Assembly: GCA_963676355.1 (NCBI GenBank)
Contig: OY781093.1
Coordinates: forward strand, 2,976,001 to 3,040,000
Source: JAGLOK01 sp963676355
Lineage (GTDB): Bacteria; Bacillota; Clostridia; Christensenellales; UMGS416
Length of the DNA: 64,000 nucleotides
Reading direction: 5' to 3'
Shown one piece after another: positions 53,537 to 63,049 of this stretch. The translations under genes and the position numbers were made by a program. The notes beneath the pieces were generated by a model. It had not been told where the DNA came from and did not search any database. It saw only the letters and a program-made list of their open reading frames with translations. How positions within the stretch are numbered: the first letter of the stretch is position 1; every line of letters begins with the position of its first letter.

Positions 53537-53551
53537 ACTAACTAAAAGATC

Positions 53552-55552
53552 TTAAAAGTCATCTTCATCATCCAGAGGAATAATATCATCCGGAGTTGTC
53601 ACTTTTTTATCATTTGCTGAAGGCTCATAGGTTCTAACAGAAGAGAACGACGAACTACTAGAAGCTACACTTTTTTCATAATCGTCTCTCATAGCTTTTT
53701 GATCAACTTCGCTATTTTTTCCAATAGAAGATTTTTGCCCTTTTACAAGCTTGTTAAGCTCAATTACAATATTTTCTAGATTTGCTGCTTGGCTTCTGAG
53801 CTCTTCCGCTGAAGCTGCGCTTTCCTCAGATGATGCTGCATTGCTCTGAACAACAACTTCCATCTGACCAATAGCTTCAGTTACTTGTCTTGTTCCTTTT
53901 GCCTGCTCATCACTGGCTGCAGATATTTCATCCATCAATTGATTTACATCACTTGTCTTTTGCATAATCTCTTCAAGAGATTCATTAACTGCTACACTTA
54001 TTGAAACACCGCGCTCGGACAAATCAATATTTCTATCAATAATCTCCGCAGTGTCTTTGGCAGCCTTTGCGCTCTTTTGTGCAAGGTTACGAACTTCTTC
54101 TGCAACAACTGCAAATCCCTGTCCTGCGTCTCCCGCTCTTGCCGCTTCAACTGCCGCATTTAATGCTAGCATATTAGTCTGGAATGCAATATCGTCAATT
54201 ACTTTTATAATTTTGGAAATATCGCCACTAGATTTTTTCAGCTCCTCCATTGACTCAGTCATTTCACCCATCCGCTTTGATCCAACTGCCGCAGCTTCAC
54301 TTGCTTCTTTTGAAAGATTATTTGCCTGTCTGGTGTTGTCAGCATTTTGTTTTACCATAGATGAAGTTTCATCCATCGTAGCAGACGTCTCCTCTATTGA
54401 AGCTGCTTGTTCAGTAGCACCTTCTGAAAGTTGCTGGCTTGACTCTGACAACTGTTTTGAAGAATAAGATACCTGCCCTGCAGATTCAGATATTGAGTTG
54501 ATTGAATATGTAATAGGATTTGCGATGAACCTATTAACAATGAATATCAGTAACCCTATTATAAGTAAAATAAATATTACAGCTAAAATAGTTCCTATAG
54601 TTATGACTTTTGTGGTGTCTGCATGCAACTCACTGAGAGGAACGGATGTCATAACAGCCCAATTGCTGCCTGTGTCTCCTACCTCAGTAGCAGCAAATAC
54701 CACTTTGGATTCCAAACCAGTGCTTGCAGAAATGTTTGTCGTAGAAAATACGCTCGCATTTTCTATCGCATTCAATATGCCTGCCGAAGCTGTGGCGTTA
54801 AAAAAGTCTGTTGGTTTTGAATAAATTACAGCACGGTTCTGATGTGCAACAACTGTAGCGTCACTGCTTACAACTGCAATATATCCCGAGTCAAACAGCT
54901 TCGTATCATCAGCAAGAGATTGCAACTGATCCATTTTTATATCAACGCCCACTATCCCCTTAAACTCTCCGTCTACAATTATCGGAGCTACCATTGAAAC
55001 CAAGTTTAGAGTTTCGCCGTTTGCGACATATTCATAGGGGTTCGTAATTATCTCGTGCCTTAAATTTTTAGGGTCTTGATAATATGCATCTGTGTCATAT
55101 CCAACAAGAGCTTCCTTGACGATTTCATTTCCGCTTCTCAAAATATACGGGACAAACCTGCCAGTTTTGTCGTGATATGGCTTATTCACATAGCTTGAGT
55201 CTTTTCCATCGAATGCGTTGCTCTCCCATCCCGTGTACACACCCAAATAAATGTCATTTTCAGACAGCCATTCGTCCAAAATCTGCACTACGTCTTCTCT
55301 GGTAAGAGAACTGTCTTTTTGTGCCTCGCCGAGTACAGTCGCCAGAGAACGTGCTTCATTGAGCGGCGCTTCCAGCAAAGATGTCACCTTATAAACGTTA
55401 TGGTATGCAAACTCTTCCGAATATGCATCTTGAAGCGTTGTGCTGGTAGAACTGAACTGTACCATCACAATTGTCGTTAGTATAGAAAATCCTAGTACGA
55501 CCAAAATTGCTGTAGGTAACAAGATTTTCATTCCAATGCTTAGTTTTTTCAT
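53552..55552 (-). CDS. Methyl-accepting chemotaxis protein with extracellular Cache domain
   Basis: Transmembrane chemoreceptor of 666 residues. Helix one lies at about 10-32. A double-Cache sensor region follows (about 35-310, with KPYHDKTGRFVPYILR and GVVGVDIKMDQL), then helix two at about 315-338 and a HAMP-like linker. The cytoplasmic signalling hairpin has tip IAFQTNMLALNAAVEAARAG and EEVRNLAQKSAKAAKDT. The last 60 residues are a Ser-rich, probably unstructured tail ending in IIPLDDEDDF, a terminus known from clostridial receptors. It would report an external small molecule to CheA/CheW. The start has GAGGTG upstream. It is the last gene of the receptor-cheW-receptor set. Confidence 0.95.
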   Translation of the reverse strand: MKKLSIGMKILLPTAILVVLGFSILTTIVMVQFSSTSTTLQDAYSEEFAYHNVYKVTSLLEAPLNEARSLATVLGEAQKDSSLTREDVVQILDEWLSENDIYLGVYTGWESNAFDGKDSSYVNKPYHDKTGRFVPYILRSGNEIVKEALVGYDTDAYYQDPKNLRHEIITNPYEYVANGETLNLVSMVAPIIVDGEFKGIVGVDIKMDQLQSLADDTKLFDSGYIAVVSSDATVVAHQNRAVIYSKPTDFFNATASAGILNAIENASVFSTTNISASTGLESKVVFAATEVGDTGSNWAVMTSVPLSELHADTTKVITIGTILAVIFILLIIGLLIFIVNRFIANPITYSINSISESAGQVSYSSKQLSESSQQLSEGATEQAASIEETSATMDETSSMVKQNADNTRQANNLSKEASEAAAVGSKRMGEMTESMEELKKSSGDISKIIKVIDDIAFQTNMLALNAAVEAARAGDAGQGFAVVAEEVRNLAQKSAKAAKDTAEIIDRNIDLSERGVSISVAVNESLEEIMQKTSDVNQLMDEISAASDEQAKGTRQVTEAIGQMEVVVQSNAASSEESAASAEELRSQAANLENIVIELNKLVKGQKSSIGKNSEVDQKAMRDDYEKSVASSSSSFSSVRTYEPSANDKKVTTPDDIIPLDDEDDF

Positions 55553-55595
55553 TTTTACACCTCGCCTTATACTTTATTGCATATTGATTCTAAAA

Positions 55596-56063
55596 TCATT
55601 TCACTGTTTCCAGAATCTCTTTCTCTCCAGTTGTGAAAATTCTATCTACATCAAGCATCATTATTACCTGTTCCTTAACTTTGCCCATTCCCTTTAAAAA
55701 CTCTTGATCCACATTAGCGCCATACTGTGGTGGTGTTTCAATGTTTTCAAGCGGAATGTCCATTACTTCCTGAACAGTGTCAACAACAATACCGTTTGTT
55801 TTTGTTCCATTCTCGCTTTGTATTTCCATTACTATTATTTGCGTTCTTTCATCATATGAACGCTCTTCCATACCAAATTTCAGTCTGAGATCAACAACAG
55901 GGATTATCTTTCCCCTGAGGTTTACCACTCCTTTTATAAAATCCGGTAGTCGAGGAACTTTTGTTACTGTCATCATTCCTATAATTTCTTTTATTTTAAG
56001 TATAGGAATAGCGAAGTTTTCTTCCCCTAGTTTAAATGTTAAAAACTTATTATCCTGAGCCAT
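55596..56063 (-). CDS. cheW: Chemotaxis adaptor CheW
   Basis: Adaptor of 155 residues that couples chemoreceptors to CheA. LTFKLGEENFAIPILKIKEI, VPRLPDFIKGVVNLRGKIIPVVDLRLKF and ENIETPPQYG form the standard CheW beta-barrels. The ATG at 56063 has AGGA eight bases upstream; the frame opens earlier at 56096 without support. It sits between two receptor genes, 43 bases before the second-encoded one. Confidence 0.95.
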   Translation of the reverse strand: MAQDNKFLTFKLGEENFAIPILKIKEIIGMMTVTKVPRLPDFIKGVVNLRGKIIPVVDLRLKFGMEERSYDERTQIIVMEIQSENGTKTNGIVVDTVQEVMDIPLENIETPPQYGANVDQEFLKGMGKVKEQVIMMLDVDRIFTTGEKEILETVK

Positions 56064-56090
56064 GATAAATTCCTTTCTTTTATTGAACCG

Positions 56091-56126
56091 AAGCAAAGCA
56101 TATGCTTGAAGCTACACGCTTTGCTT
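56091..56126 (-). repeat. Inverted repeat between the second receptor gene and cheW
   Basis: AAGCAAAGC (56091-56099) and GCTTTGCTT (56118-56126) are a perfect 9-base inverted repeat with an 18-base loop that has some pairing of its own. No T run follows on the minus strand, so it looks more like an mRNA-stabilising hairpin than a terminator. It overlaps the upstream edge of the cheW leader. Confidence 0.6.
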
Positions 56127-56140
56127 CACAAATATGTTAG

Positions 56141-57625
56141 CTAGTCTGCCTTATTTTCGCCTTTAACTATATTATTTAGTCTAAAAACAACTTCTCTTAA
56201 AGTTTTCGCCTGAGTCTGAAGTTCTTCAGCTGATGCTGCACTTTCTTCTGCAGTTGCCGCATTGCTTTGAACAACCTTTTCCATCTGACCTATAGCATCA
56301 TTAATCTGTGCTGTTCCTCTAGCCTGTTCTTCGCTGGCAGCCGATATTTCATCCATAAGCTGGTTTACATTTTTCGATTTTTCCATTATCTCATTAAGAG
56401 AAACATGGACTTCTTCGCTTATTTCGCCTCCACGCTCTGAAAGCTCGATGTTTTTATCGATAATTTCAGATGTGTCTTTTGCCGCCTGCGCGCTTTTCTG
56501 AGCAAGATTTCGAACTTCTTCTGCAACTACTGCAAATCCCTGTCCTGCGTCTCCAGCTCTTGCGGCTTCAACCGCTGCATTTAAAGCAAGCATGTTAGTC
56601 TGGAATGCGATTTCATCAATTACTTTAATGATATTTGAAATCTCACCACTTGATTTTTTAAGCTCTTCCATAGATTTAATCATTTCTTGCATCTCTGAAA
56701 GTCCTTTTGTTGCAGATTCACTTGTTTGTTTTGCCAAATTATTCGCCTGTCTTGTATTCTCAGCATTTTGTTTAACCATAGATGAAGTTTCTTCCATAGT
56801 AGCCGAAGTTTCTTCAATTGATGCTGCTTGTTCATTAGAACCCTCAGATAGTTGCTGGCTTGTTGTTGAAAGTTGAACAGAAGCTGATGTGAGGCTTTCT
56901 GCCAAAACATCTTCTTGTGAAGCAATTTCTGATATTGTTCCTACGAGTTTCTTTGTCGAAAAGAAAAGAAATGCGATTGAGAATAACGCCACAACTCCAA
57001 CTACTAAATAAATAAGCAATTGAGTGTTTTTGCTGTTGCTAACAGCTTCTTCGGAAATAATTCCAGGATAAAGAGCTAAGGCTTCGCCTATCGAGTTTAG
57101 CTTATCTCTTGCCGCATTAAACTTCGCAGACACTTCGTCAAGCTCACCAAGCAACGATTCTGTCGATTTGCCGCTTTCAATTTTGTCCTTAAGCGCCTCT
57201 GCCGATACTTGCCAATCATCAAAAAGAACAAAAAACTCTTTGAGCTCAGCTGATACTGTAGCATTGGATCCGCTCTTTTTTAGGTTTGCAAGTTCAGAGT
57301 TGCTTGATGCATGCGATTGAATTTCCCTCATTCTGGTATCAACATCATTAATGTTGCCATAAAAATCATCAGCATTGCTGTTGTATTCATCGCTTCCTAC
57401 AGGAAATATAAATAAATTGTTATACCCCGTAAGTGATTGGTAGTAGTCTCTGTCCGCGTTCAACACTAAGTCTAAGCTGGTAAAACTCTCAGTCTCAAAA
57501 GTAACTGCGAGATTAGTCAAAATACCCGTAAAGATTAGCCCCATTACTATTATCGCTACAATAAAAACAATAATAGGGATTGCTCCTTGAAACAACTGTC
57601 TTAACATTAGTCCCATTTTTTTCAT
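56141..57625 (-). CDS. Methyl-accepting chemotaxis protein with small four-helix sensor
   Basis: Chemoreceptor of 494 residues. Helix one at about 12-37, a roughly 165-residue extracellular all-helical domain of the four-helix-bundle kind, helix two at about 203-223, then a short linker and the cytoplasmic hairpin (IAFQTNMLALNAAVEAARAG tip, EEVRNLAQKSAQAAKDT). Its signalling half is nearly the same as that of the other receptor, as expected if both dock in the same arrays, but the sensor domains are unrelated. GAGGGGG precedes the ATG. It lies upstream of cheW. Confidence 0.94.
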   Translation of the reverse strand: MKKMGLMLRQLFQGAIPIIVFIVAIIVMGLIFTGILTNLAVTFETESFTSLDLVLNADRDYYQSLTGYNNLFIFPVGSDEYNSNADDFYGNINDVDTRMREIQSHASSNSELANLKKSGSNATVSAELKEFFVLFDDWQVSAEALKDKIESGKSTESLLGELDEVSAKFNAARDKLNSIGEALALYPGIISEEAVSNSKNTQLLIYLVVGVVALFSIAFLFFSTKKLVGTISEIASQEDVLAESLTSASVQLSTTSQQLSEGSNEQAASIEETSATMEETSSMVKQNAENTRQANNLAKQTSESATKGLSEMQEMIKSMEELKKSSGEISNIIKVIDEIAFQTNMLALNAAVEAARAGDAGQGFAVVAEEVRNLAQKSAQAAKDTSEIIDKNIELSERGGEISEEVHVSLNEIMEKSKNVNQLMDEISAASEEQARGTAQINDAIGQMEKVVQSNAATAEESAASAEELQTQAKTLREVVFRLNNIVKGENKAD

Positions 57626-57963
57626 TATAATGCCCCCTCGTTAAATAATTACCCATTTTTTATTTTATTATTTCAAAAAGCTGAATATATTAAAGCTTTT
57701 TGATTCTAGCCCAAATTTACAATATATATCATCATATAATTTCATTCTTATTAAGCTTATTACAAAAGAATACTACCTATTTCCCCTTAACCAACACTTA
57801 ACAAATATATATAATATATAATATTTTTATCCATTTTTGTATTCTAAACGAATACATTTTTTCAACAATAAATAAACCATTAGATTCAGCCATATCACAA
57901 CAGTATTTTTGAGCGCATCATTTTTTTACATCAATGTTTTTTTATATTTCTAAATTTACAAAA
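57626..57963. other. AT-rich intergenic region between receptor genes and cheB
   Basis: A 338-base gap separates the cheB stop from the receptor start, so the receptor-cheW-receptor genes probably have their own promoter. It holds a perfect 9-base inverted repeat, CAAAAAGCT / AGCTTTTTG at 57674-57682 and 57694-57702, about 50 bases before the receptor start. I found no convincing flagellar sigma-D promoter and no gene. Confidence 0.6.
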
Positions 57964-59019
57964 TTATCTATTTATATTTCTTTTTATAAGAGAAGCTATC
58001 TGGTCAAGCGGCGCTACTTTATCTGCACCGCCCAAAGCAATTGCTTCTTTTGGCATTCCAAATACGATTGAGCTTTTTTCATCCTGTGCTATAGTATAAG
58101 CTCCAGCATTCTTCATATTTAGTAGACCTTGTGCACCGTCTCTTCCCATTCCAGTAAGTATCACACCCAAAGCGTTTTTCCCTGCATACTTTGCCACCGA
58201 GTCAAACAAGATTTCAACCGATGGCCTTTGATGAAACACACGTGGTTTATCTACAAGCTTCGCATAATATAGCGCCCCGCTTCTTTTGAGTTCCATATGC
58301 ATGTTACCTGGCGCCACAAGTGCTTTGCCTGGGGACAGAAGTTCCATATCTTCTGCTTCTTTCACCTTCATACTGCAAAGAGTATCCAGCCTGTCAGCAA
58401 ATGATTTTGTAAAATACGGCGGCATATGCTGAACTATCATTATAGGCGGAAGAGTATTGGGCAATCCTTCTAAAACAACCCTTACAGCTTCAGTTCCACC
58501 AGTAGATGCGCCTATTGCAATGATTTTGTTTGTTGTTTTTATCATTGACTTATTTTCTTTTGGCACAGCCTTCTTATCATTCTTTGAAGGTATGATCTTT
58601 TTCAATTTATAATCAGGAACTTGTGCCACCTGCTTAATCTTTTCAATAAGCTCTCCTGACATATTAGAAATGCTATAAGCTACATTAGGCTTTGCCACTA
58701 CTTCAAGAGCACCAAACTCAAAAGCTTTCATCGCAATCTCGCTGTTTTTCTTGCTAAGTGAACTTACTATGATAACTCTGCAAGGATAGCTTGCCATAAG
58801 CTTTCTTAAAAAGGTAAGTCCGTCCATCTTCGGCATTTCAATATCCAACAGGATAACATCCGGCTTCAGCTCCAATATTTTATCACGCGCAAAATAGGGG
58901 TCCTGAGCAGTTCCTACAACATCTATTTGTCTGTCTTTGCCAAGCTCAATGGTCATCATTTTTCTGACAAATGCTGAATCATCCACAACCAGCACTCTTA
59001 TTTTATTTGTACCAATCAC
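57964..59019 (-). CDS. cheB: Chemotaxis protein-glutamate methylesterase CheB
   Basis: Response regulator-methylesterase of 351 residues that removes methyl groups from (and deamidates) chemoreceptors. Receiver domain with VLVVDDSAFVRK and phosphoacceptor Asp59 in VILLDIEMPKMDG. A charged linker follows, then the esterase domain with the catalytic Ser in AIGASTGGTEAV, His in IVQHMPPYFTKSFA and Asp in LTGMGRDGAQG. GTG start; the coding region overlaps the end of cheD by 17 bases, indicating coupled translation. Confidence 0.96.
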   Translation of the reverse strand: MIGTNKIRVLVVDDSAFVRKMMTIELGKDRQIDVVGTAQDPYFARDKILELKPDVILLDIEMPKMDGLTFLRKLMASYPCRVIIVSSLSKKNSEIAMKAFEFGALEVVAKPNVAYSISNMSGELIEKIKQVAQVPDYKLKKIIPSKNDKKAVPKENKSMIKTTNKIIAIGASTGGTEAVRVVLEGLPNTLPPIMIVQHMPPYFTKSFADRLDTLCSMKVKEAEDMELLSPGKALVAPGNMHMELKRSGALYYAKLVDKPRVFHQRPSVEILFDSVAKYAGKNALGVILTGMGRDGAQGLLNMKNAGAYTIAQDEKSSIVFGMPKEAIALGGADKVAPLDQIASLIKRNINR

Positions 59020-59497
59020 TCTCTTTTACCCTCGCGCCTCTATTTATAGATATTTCACCAGTTTCAGTATCAAAAACCAATTTTCTTCCATCTTGGCCTC
59101 CAACATCTTTTATTGCTATTTTTATATTATATTTTTCCAAAACTTTTGTTGCTATATCAATATTTTTTTCCCCAATGTTCGACTTGATAACAGGGTTTTT
59201 AGCACCACCTACGACATGTGCCACCATATCCTCTTTTCTTGTACCAAGCTCCATCATAAGCTTAATTAAGTAAGGACATGAAATATTCCCAAATCTTGCA
59301 TTGCTTTGCTTTTCTTCTGTTTTTGGATAAATGAAATGGTTCATTCCTCCAAATTTATTTTTGCTGTCCCATAAGCATATTGATACACACGATCCAAGCA
59401 CGGTACTTATTACAGCTTTTTCTGAGCTAGCATATATATATCCCGGATGCAAGTAGTACTTTTCTGTGTCGACTGAGTTGAATTGTTCGTTCAGCAT
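59003..59497 (-). CDS. cheD: Chemoreceptor glutamine deamidase CheD
   Basis: Deamidase of 164 residues acting on receptor glutamines, and in Gram-positives also a partner of CheC. VISTVLGSCVSICLWD contains the catalytic Cys and GGMNHFIYP the catalytic His; IKSNIGEKNI and VGGQDGRKLVFDTETG are further family blocks. AAGGAG precedes the ATG. Located between cheA (10 bases upstream) and cheB (overlapping). Confidence 0.96.
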   Translation of the reverse strand: MLNEQFNSVDTEKYYLHPGYIYASSEKAVISTVLGSCVSICLWDSKNKFGGMNHFIYPKTEEKQSNARFGNISCPYLIKLMMELGTRKEDMVAHVVGGAKNPVIKSNIGEKNIDIATKVLEKYNIKIAIKDVGGQDGRKLVFDTETGEISINRGARVKESDWYK

Positions 59498-59506
59498 CTT
59501 TGCTCC

Positions 59507-62050
59507 TTAATAACCTGCTATCTTATAAAGGGCTTCAACATCCAATATCAAAGATACTTTTCCATCTCCCAATATTGATGCCCCAGATAAAACTTTAGCT
59601 TGTGCAAGTTCGCTATCAAGAGGCTTAGATACAATATCTTGTCTTCCTACAATATTATCTACAGGTAATCCCAAAAGATGTTTTTCCATCTCTAAAATTA
59701 TTATCTGCTTTCTCTCTTTTTTGCTTTCTTTTTTTCTATTAAATATTGCTTCTTCAGAAATAATCGGAATAATATTATCTCTGATTTTTATTGCACGCTT
59801 TTTACCCTGCATGCTTATCCATTCATCTTCTTCTTTAATGTAGAATTGTTTTATGAATAGTGTCGGTATAATATAGTTTTCTTCGCTTATTTCAACTATT
59901 GTGCCATTCACAAGAGCAAGATTCATCGGTATTCTTATAATAAATGCGCAGCCATTGCCAAAGTCATTTTCTATCTCTACTTTGCCACCGATCTTCATAA
60001 GCTCAGATTCCACAACATTCATGCCAACTCCTCTGCCTGAAATGTTATTGACCTCAACTTGTGTTGAAAATCCGGGTTGCATAATAAAGTCTATTTTTTC
60101 AGCCTCTGTATATTCTGTGCTTGAATCAGCAAGCCCTAGCTTTATGGCCTTTGCCAACACTTTTTCCGGATCTATTCCTTTTCCGTCGTCTTTCACCTCA
60201 ATATATACGCTGCCCCTTTTGCTGTAAGCGTTAATTTCGACTTTACCTTCCGCAGGTTTGCCCGCTTTAACTCTATCTTCAGGAGATTCTATGCCGTGGG
60301 ATACAGCATTTCTAACAAGGTGCATAAGAGGATCAAACACTTTTTCAGCTGCACTTCTGTCTATTTCAATTTCATCGCCTGTTATAACGATATTTACTTT
60401 CTTATTAAGCTCATGGGCAGTATCTCTTACAATACGCGTAAGCCTAAACAACGTATTCTTAATTTGTATCAGCCTAAGCGACATCGATAAATCTTGTACG
60501 CTTCTTATAATTTTAGATGTTCTTGAAATTGTGTTTGCAATTTCAGCACTCTTTGAACCATTTGCTTCAACTTGCTGATCAAGCTGTGAGTTTAATATCG
60601 TAAGTTCACCAAGCATATCTAAAAGGTTGTCCACCTTGGATTCTGACACCCTAATCTGTCTGGTTGATTCCTTGGATCTTGACGTAGATCTTTCCTTTGC
60701 TGACTTATCCTTTTCTTTTAAGACTTCCGTCATCTGGACAGCTGAAACTTTTTTCTCTTTGACCGCCACTTGTCCAAACTTAAGTTTTCCTTTAGACTCT
60801 TTTTGCTTGTCAACGATTTGTTCAATGTCACCTTCGCTTAAAATACCTTTTGCTTTTAGCAACTCACCTGTTTTTACTTCTCCGTCCAAAATATTTTCTT
60901 CAAGCAGAGAAATGTTCTTTTCAATGTTTTTTACCAATAGACTATCATTTTCAAGAGAAGTATCTTTGGCAAGGGTCGATAAATCCTCCAAAACATATGC
61001 AACTGTTTGAGCATCTTCCGGTGGGAATTTCTTATTTTCAATAGAGGTTGTTTCCAGTATATTTATCAGTCTGATTGAAGCTTCGCGCAAAAGATTACAG
61101 TCAAGTTTATTTGAAACTTCACAAATTTTATTTAACTTATCAAGCATCCTGCTTACAGCTTCGTTGTTTATTTCGCTTTTTTGAACATCAAGAACATCAA
61201 CTTCAATCTCTTTAATAGCATTGATGATTTCAATTTTCACACTTGCACTTGCAGTTTCCTGATGAACCTTATTTTTTGTAATCTTGTGTGCTGATACTGT
61301 ATCTACTGTAAAGTCTTCTTGAATATCTGCAACAACATCATCTATATTAGAATCCGTGAGAATTAAAGCTTTTATTTCTTTACCATCAAACTCAAATTTC
61401 CCCGTACTAAAATCTTCTTCTGTAGGAGCAACAGGATTAGAATAAACAATCATTGCACTTGCTTCAATCTTTTGAAATAACATGAAGGTGCGTATTGATT
61501 TCATCTGAACATCCTCTACAAACTCTATTTCAAGCTCATATGCCGACATTCCCATATCAATATTTTTTTCAATAACTTCTATTAGTTCACCGTCAATGTT
61601 AGAAAACACTTCATCCACAAATTCTAAAGTTTCTACAGCTTTTTGAGGTTCTGTAATAGCTTCTTCCTGTTCGCCTCCGTTTTTTATCTTCAGCAGATCT
61701 TTAAGAAGCTCTTCCGGCTGAACCCTATCATCATTTTCATCTTCAAGGAGTATTTCCATGAAGTCTTCCAAAAAATCGTGGCATCTATACTGAATTTCAA
61801 TTATATCTGATGTAAGCTCTCTTTTATGCTCACGAACTTCATGAAGGATATCCTCCATAGTATGCATAACTTTTTCAACCTTAAAGAACTCCATTGCAGC
61901 CGAATTGCCTTTTATGGTGTGTGCAACTCTGAAAACTCTATTTATTGTTTCATCATCAGTAGAGCCTTGATCAAGCAGCATCAGCGCCTCGTTAAAAAGC
62001 ATTAAGCTGTCTCTTAAATCTTCAACATAACTACCTAAAATCTCATTCAT
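59507..62050 (-). CDS. cheA: Chemotaxis histidine kinase CheA
   Basis: Core kinase of the chemotaxis array, 847 residues. An HPt domain (about 1-105) carries phosphoacceptor His44 in RVAHTIKGNSAAMEF. A P2-like response-regulator-binding region (about 165-260, MSAYELEIEFVEDVQMKSIR) follows. Next comes a helical region and an insert (about 395-455) with GELLKAKGILSEGDIEQIV, resembling the GspE/MshE N-terminal motif found in some CheA proteins. Dimerisation, ATPase (LMHLVRNAVSHGIES, DDGKGID, GFSTQVEVNNISGRGVGMNVV) and a C-terminal CheW-like domain complete it. The central region makes it longer than typical Bacillus CheA. Start has AAGGAAG upstream; 25 bases after cheR. Confidence 0.96.
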   Translation of the reverse strand: MNEILGSYVEDLRDSLMLFNEALMLLDQGSTDDETINRVFRVAHTIKGNSAAMEFFKVEKVMHTMEDILHEVREHKRELTSDIIEIQYRCHDFLEDFMEILLEDENDDRVQPEELLKDLLKIKNGGEQEEAITEPQKAVETLEFVDEVFSNIDGELIEVIEKNIDMGMSAYELEIEFVEDVQMKSIRTFMLFQKIEASAMIVYSNPVAPTEEDFSTGKFEFDGKEIKALILTDSNIDDVVADIQEDFTVDTVSAHKITKNKVHQETASASVKIEIINAIKEIEVDVLDVQKSEINNEAVSRMLDKLNKICEVSNKLDCNLLREASIRLINILETTSIENKKFPPEDAQTVAYVLEDLSTLAKDTSLENDSLLVKNIEKNISLLEENILDGEVKTGELLKAKGILSEGDIEQIVDKQKESKGKLKFGQVAVKEKKVSAVQMTEVLKEKDKSAKERSTSRSKESTRQIRVSESKVDNLLDMLGELTILNSQLDQQVEANGSKSAEIANTISRTSKIIRSVQDLSMSLRLIQIKNTLFRLTRIVRDTAHELNKKVNIVITGDEIEIDRSAAEKVFDPLMHLVRNAVSHGIESPEDRVKAGKPAEGKVEINAYSKRGSVYIEVKDDGKGIDPEKVLAKAIKLGLADSSTEYTEAEKIDFIMQPGFSTQVEVNNISGRGVGMNVVESELMKIGGKVEIENDFGNGCAFIIRIPMNLALVNGTIVEISEENYIIPTLFIKQFYIKEEDEWISMQGKKRAIKIRDNIIPIISEEAIFNRKKESKKERKQIIILEMEKHLLGLPVDNIVGRQDIVSKPLDSELAQAKVLSGASILGDGKVSLILDVEALYKIAGY

Positions 62051-62074
62051 TCTAATACTTCCTTACATACTTGA

Positions 62075-62890
62075 TTATTTCTTGTTTTCACTTTTCATAT
62101 AAATAGACGGGCCTATAAATTTATATGAATGCCTTTTATTTACCAAACTTTCTGAATGTCCAATGAAAAAAAGCCCGTTGTTAACCAAATGCGCATAAAT
62201 TTTGTTTACAAGCTGCTCCTGCACTTTGTTGTCAAAATATATCATAACATTTCTTAAAAATACGATATCAAATTTATTCTTAAAGCTAAAGTTATTCATT
62301 AAATTAAAATATCTATAGCTTATTGCGCCTAAGATTTCCTGTTTTAACTGATATCCGTCTTCAACCCTTGTAAAATATTTTGTCAAATAGTATTTTGGCA
62401 TACCATCGCACTCAGCAAAGGTATATTTGCCTTTCATTGCCTTTTTTAAAACTTTGCTGCTAATATCTGTTGCAAGTATCTTTATTTTAATGTTTTCGCC
62501 CAGACATTCTCTTAAAACCATAGCCATCGTTGCTGGCTCTTGGCCTGAAGAACTTGCTGCACACCACATTCTTATTTCTCTATTCTGTTGAATTCTTGGA
62601 ATATTTTCTAAAATCTTTTCAATATTATTTTTTATATAATCAAAATGTGCTTTTTCTCTAAAAAATTCTGTAGTATTCGTAGTAACTACATTTATGAACT
62701 CTTGAACTTTGTCTTGATTACTATCGTTTGAAACTATCTTATAATAATCATCATAATCCGTAATCTTATTGAGGCGCATCAATTTCTGAATCTTCATATG
62801 GAACATTTCTTTTTTTGATTCCGATATATTGATTCCAGTTTTTTTAAATACTAAACTACTATAAGCCTTCAGTTGACTATCTTTAATCAT
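62075..62890 (-). CDS. cheR: Chemotaxis protein methyltransferase CheR
   Basis: SAM-dependent methyltransferase of 271 residues that methylates receptor glutamates. The N-terminal helical domain is followed by TTEFFREKAHFDYIK, MWCAASSSGQEPATMAMVL (SAM-binding, with the family's Gly replaced by Ala-Ala-Ser in part), ILATDIS, FDIVFLRNVMIYFD and FFIGHSESL. The ATG at 62890 has GGTGG just upstream; the GTG at 62902 has no site. First visible gene of the cheR-cheA-cheD-cheB unit. Confidence 0.95.
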   Translation of the reverse strand: MIKDSQLKAYSSLVFKKTGINISESKKEMFHMKIQKLMRLNKITDYDDYYKIVSNDSNQDKVQEFINVVTTNTTEFFREKAHFDYIKNNIEKILENIPRIQQNREIRMWCAASSSGQEPATMAMVLRECLGENIKIKILATDISSKVLKKAMKGKYTFAECDGMPKYYLTKYFTRVEDGYQLKQEILGAISYRYFNLMNNFSFKNKFDIVFLRNVMIYFDNKVQEQLVNKIYAHLVNNGLFFIGHSESLVNKRHSYKFIGPSIYMKSENKK

Positions 62891-63049
62891 TTTCCACCCC
62901 ACACCTATACCACCATTGGTATAATATATATTCTACCCCATAAAATATATATCGAAACAATCCGCACTATTCTTAAATTATTTTATACAAAAAATCCAAA
63001 TACTATACAATTTATTAATTATAGCTACATTTGCATGTTTTTTTCACAG

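Noticed and set aside
53552..57625. Near-identical halves of the two receptors as a recent gene duplication
   Set aside because: The chemoreceptor signalling hairpin is highly conserved across unrelated receptors; sensor domains differ completely.
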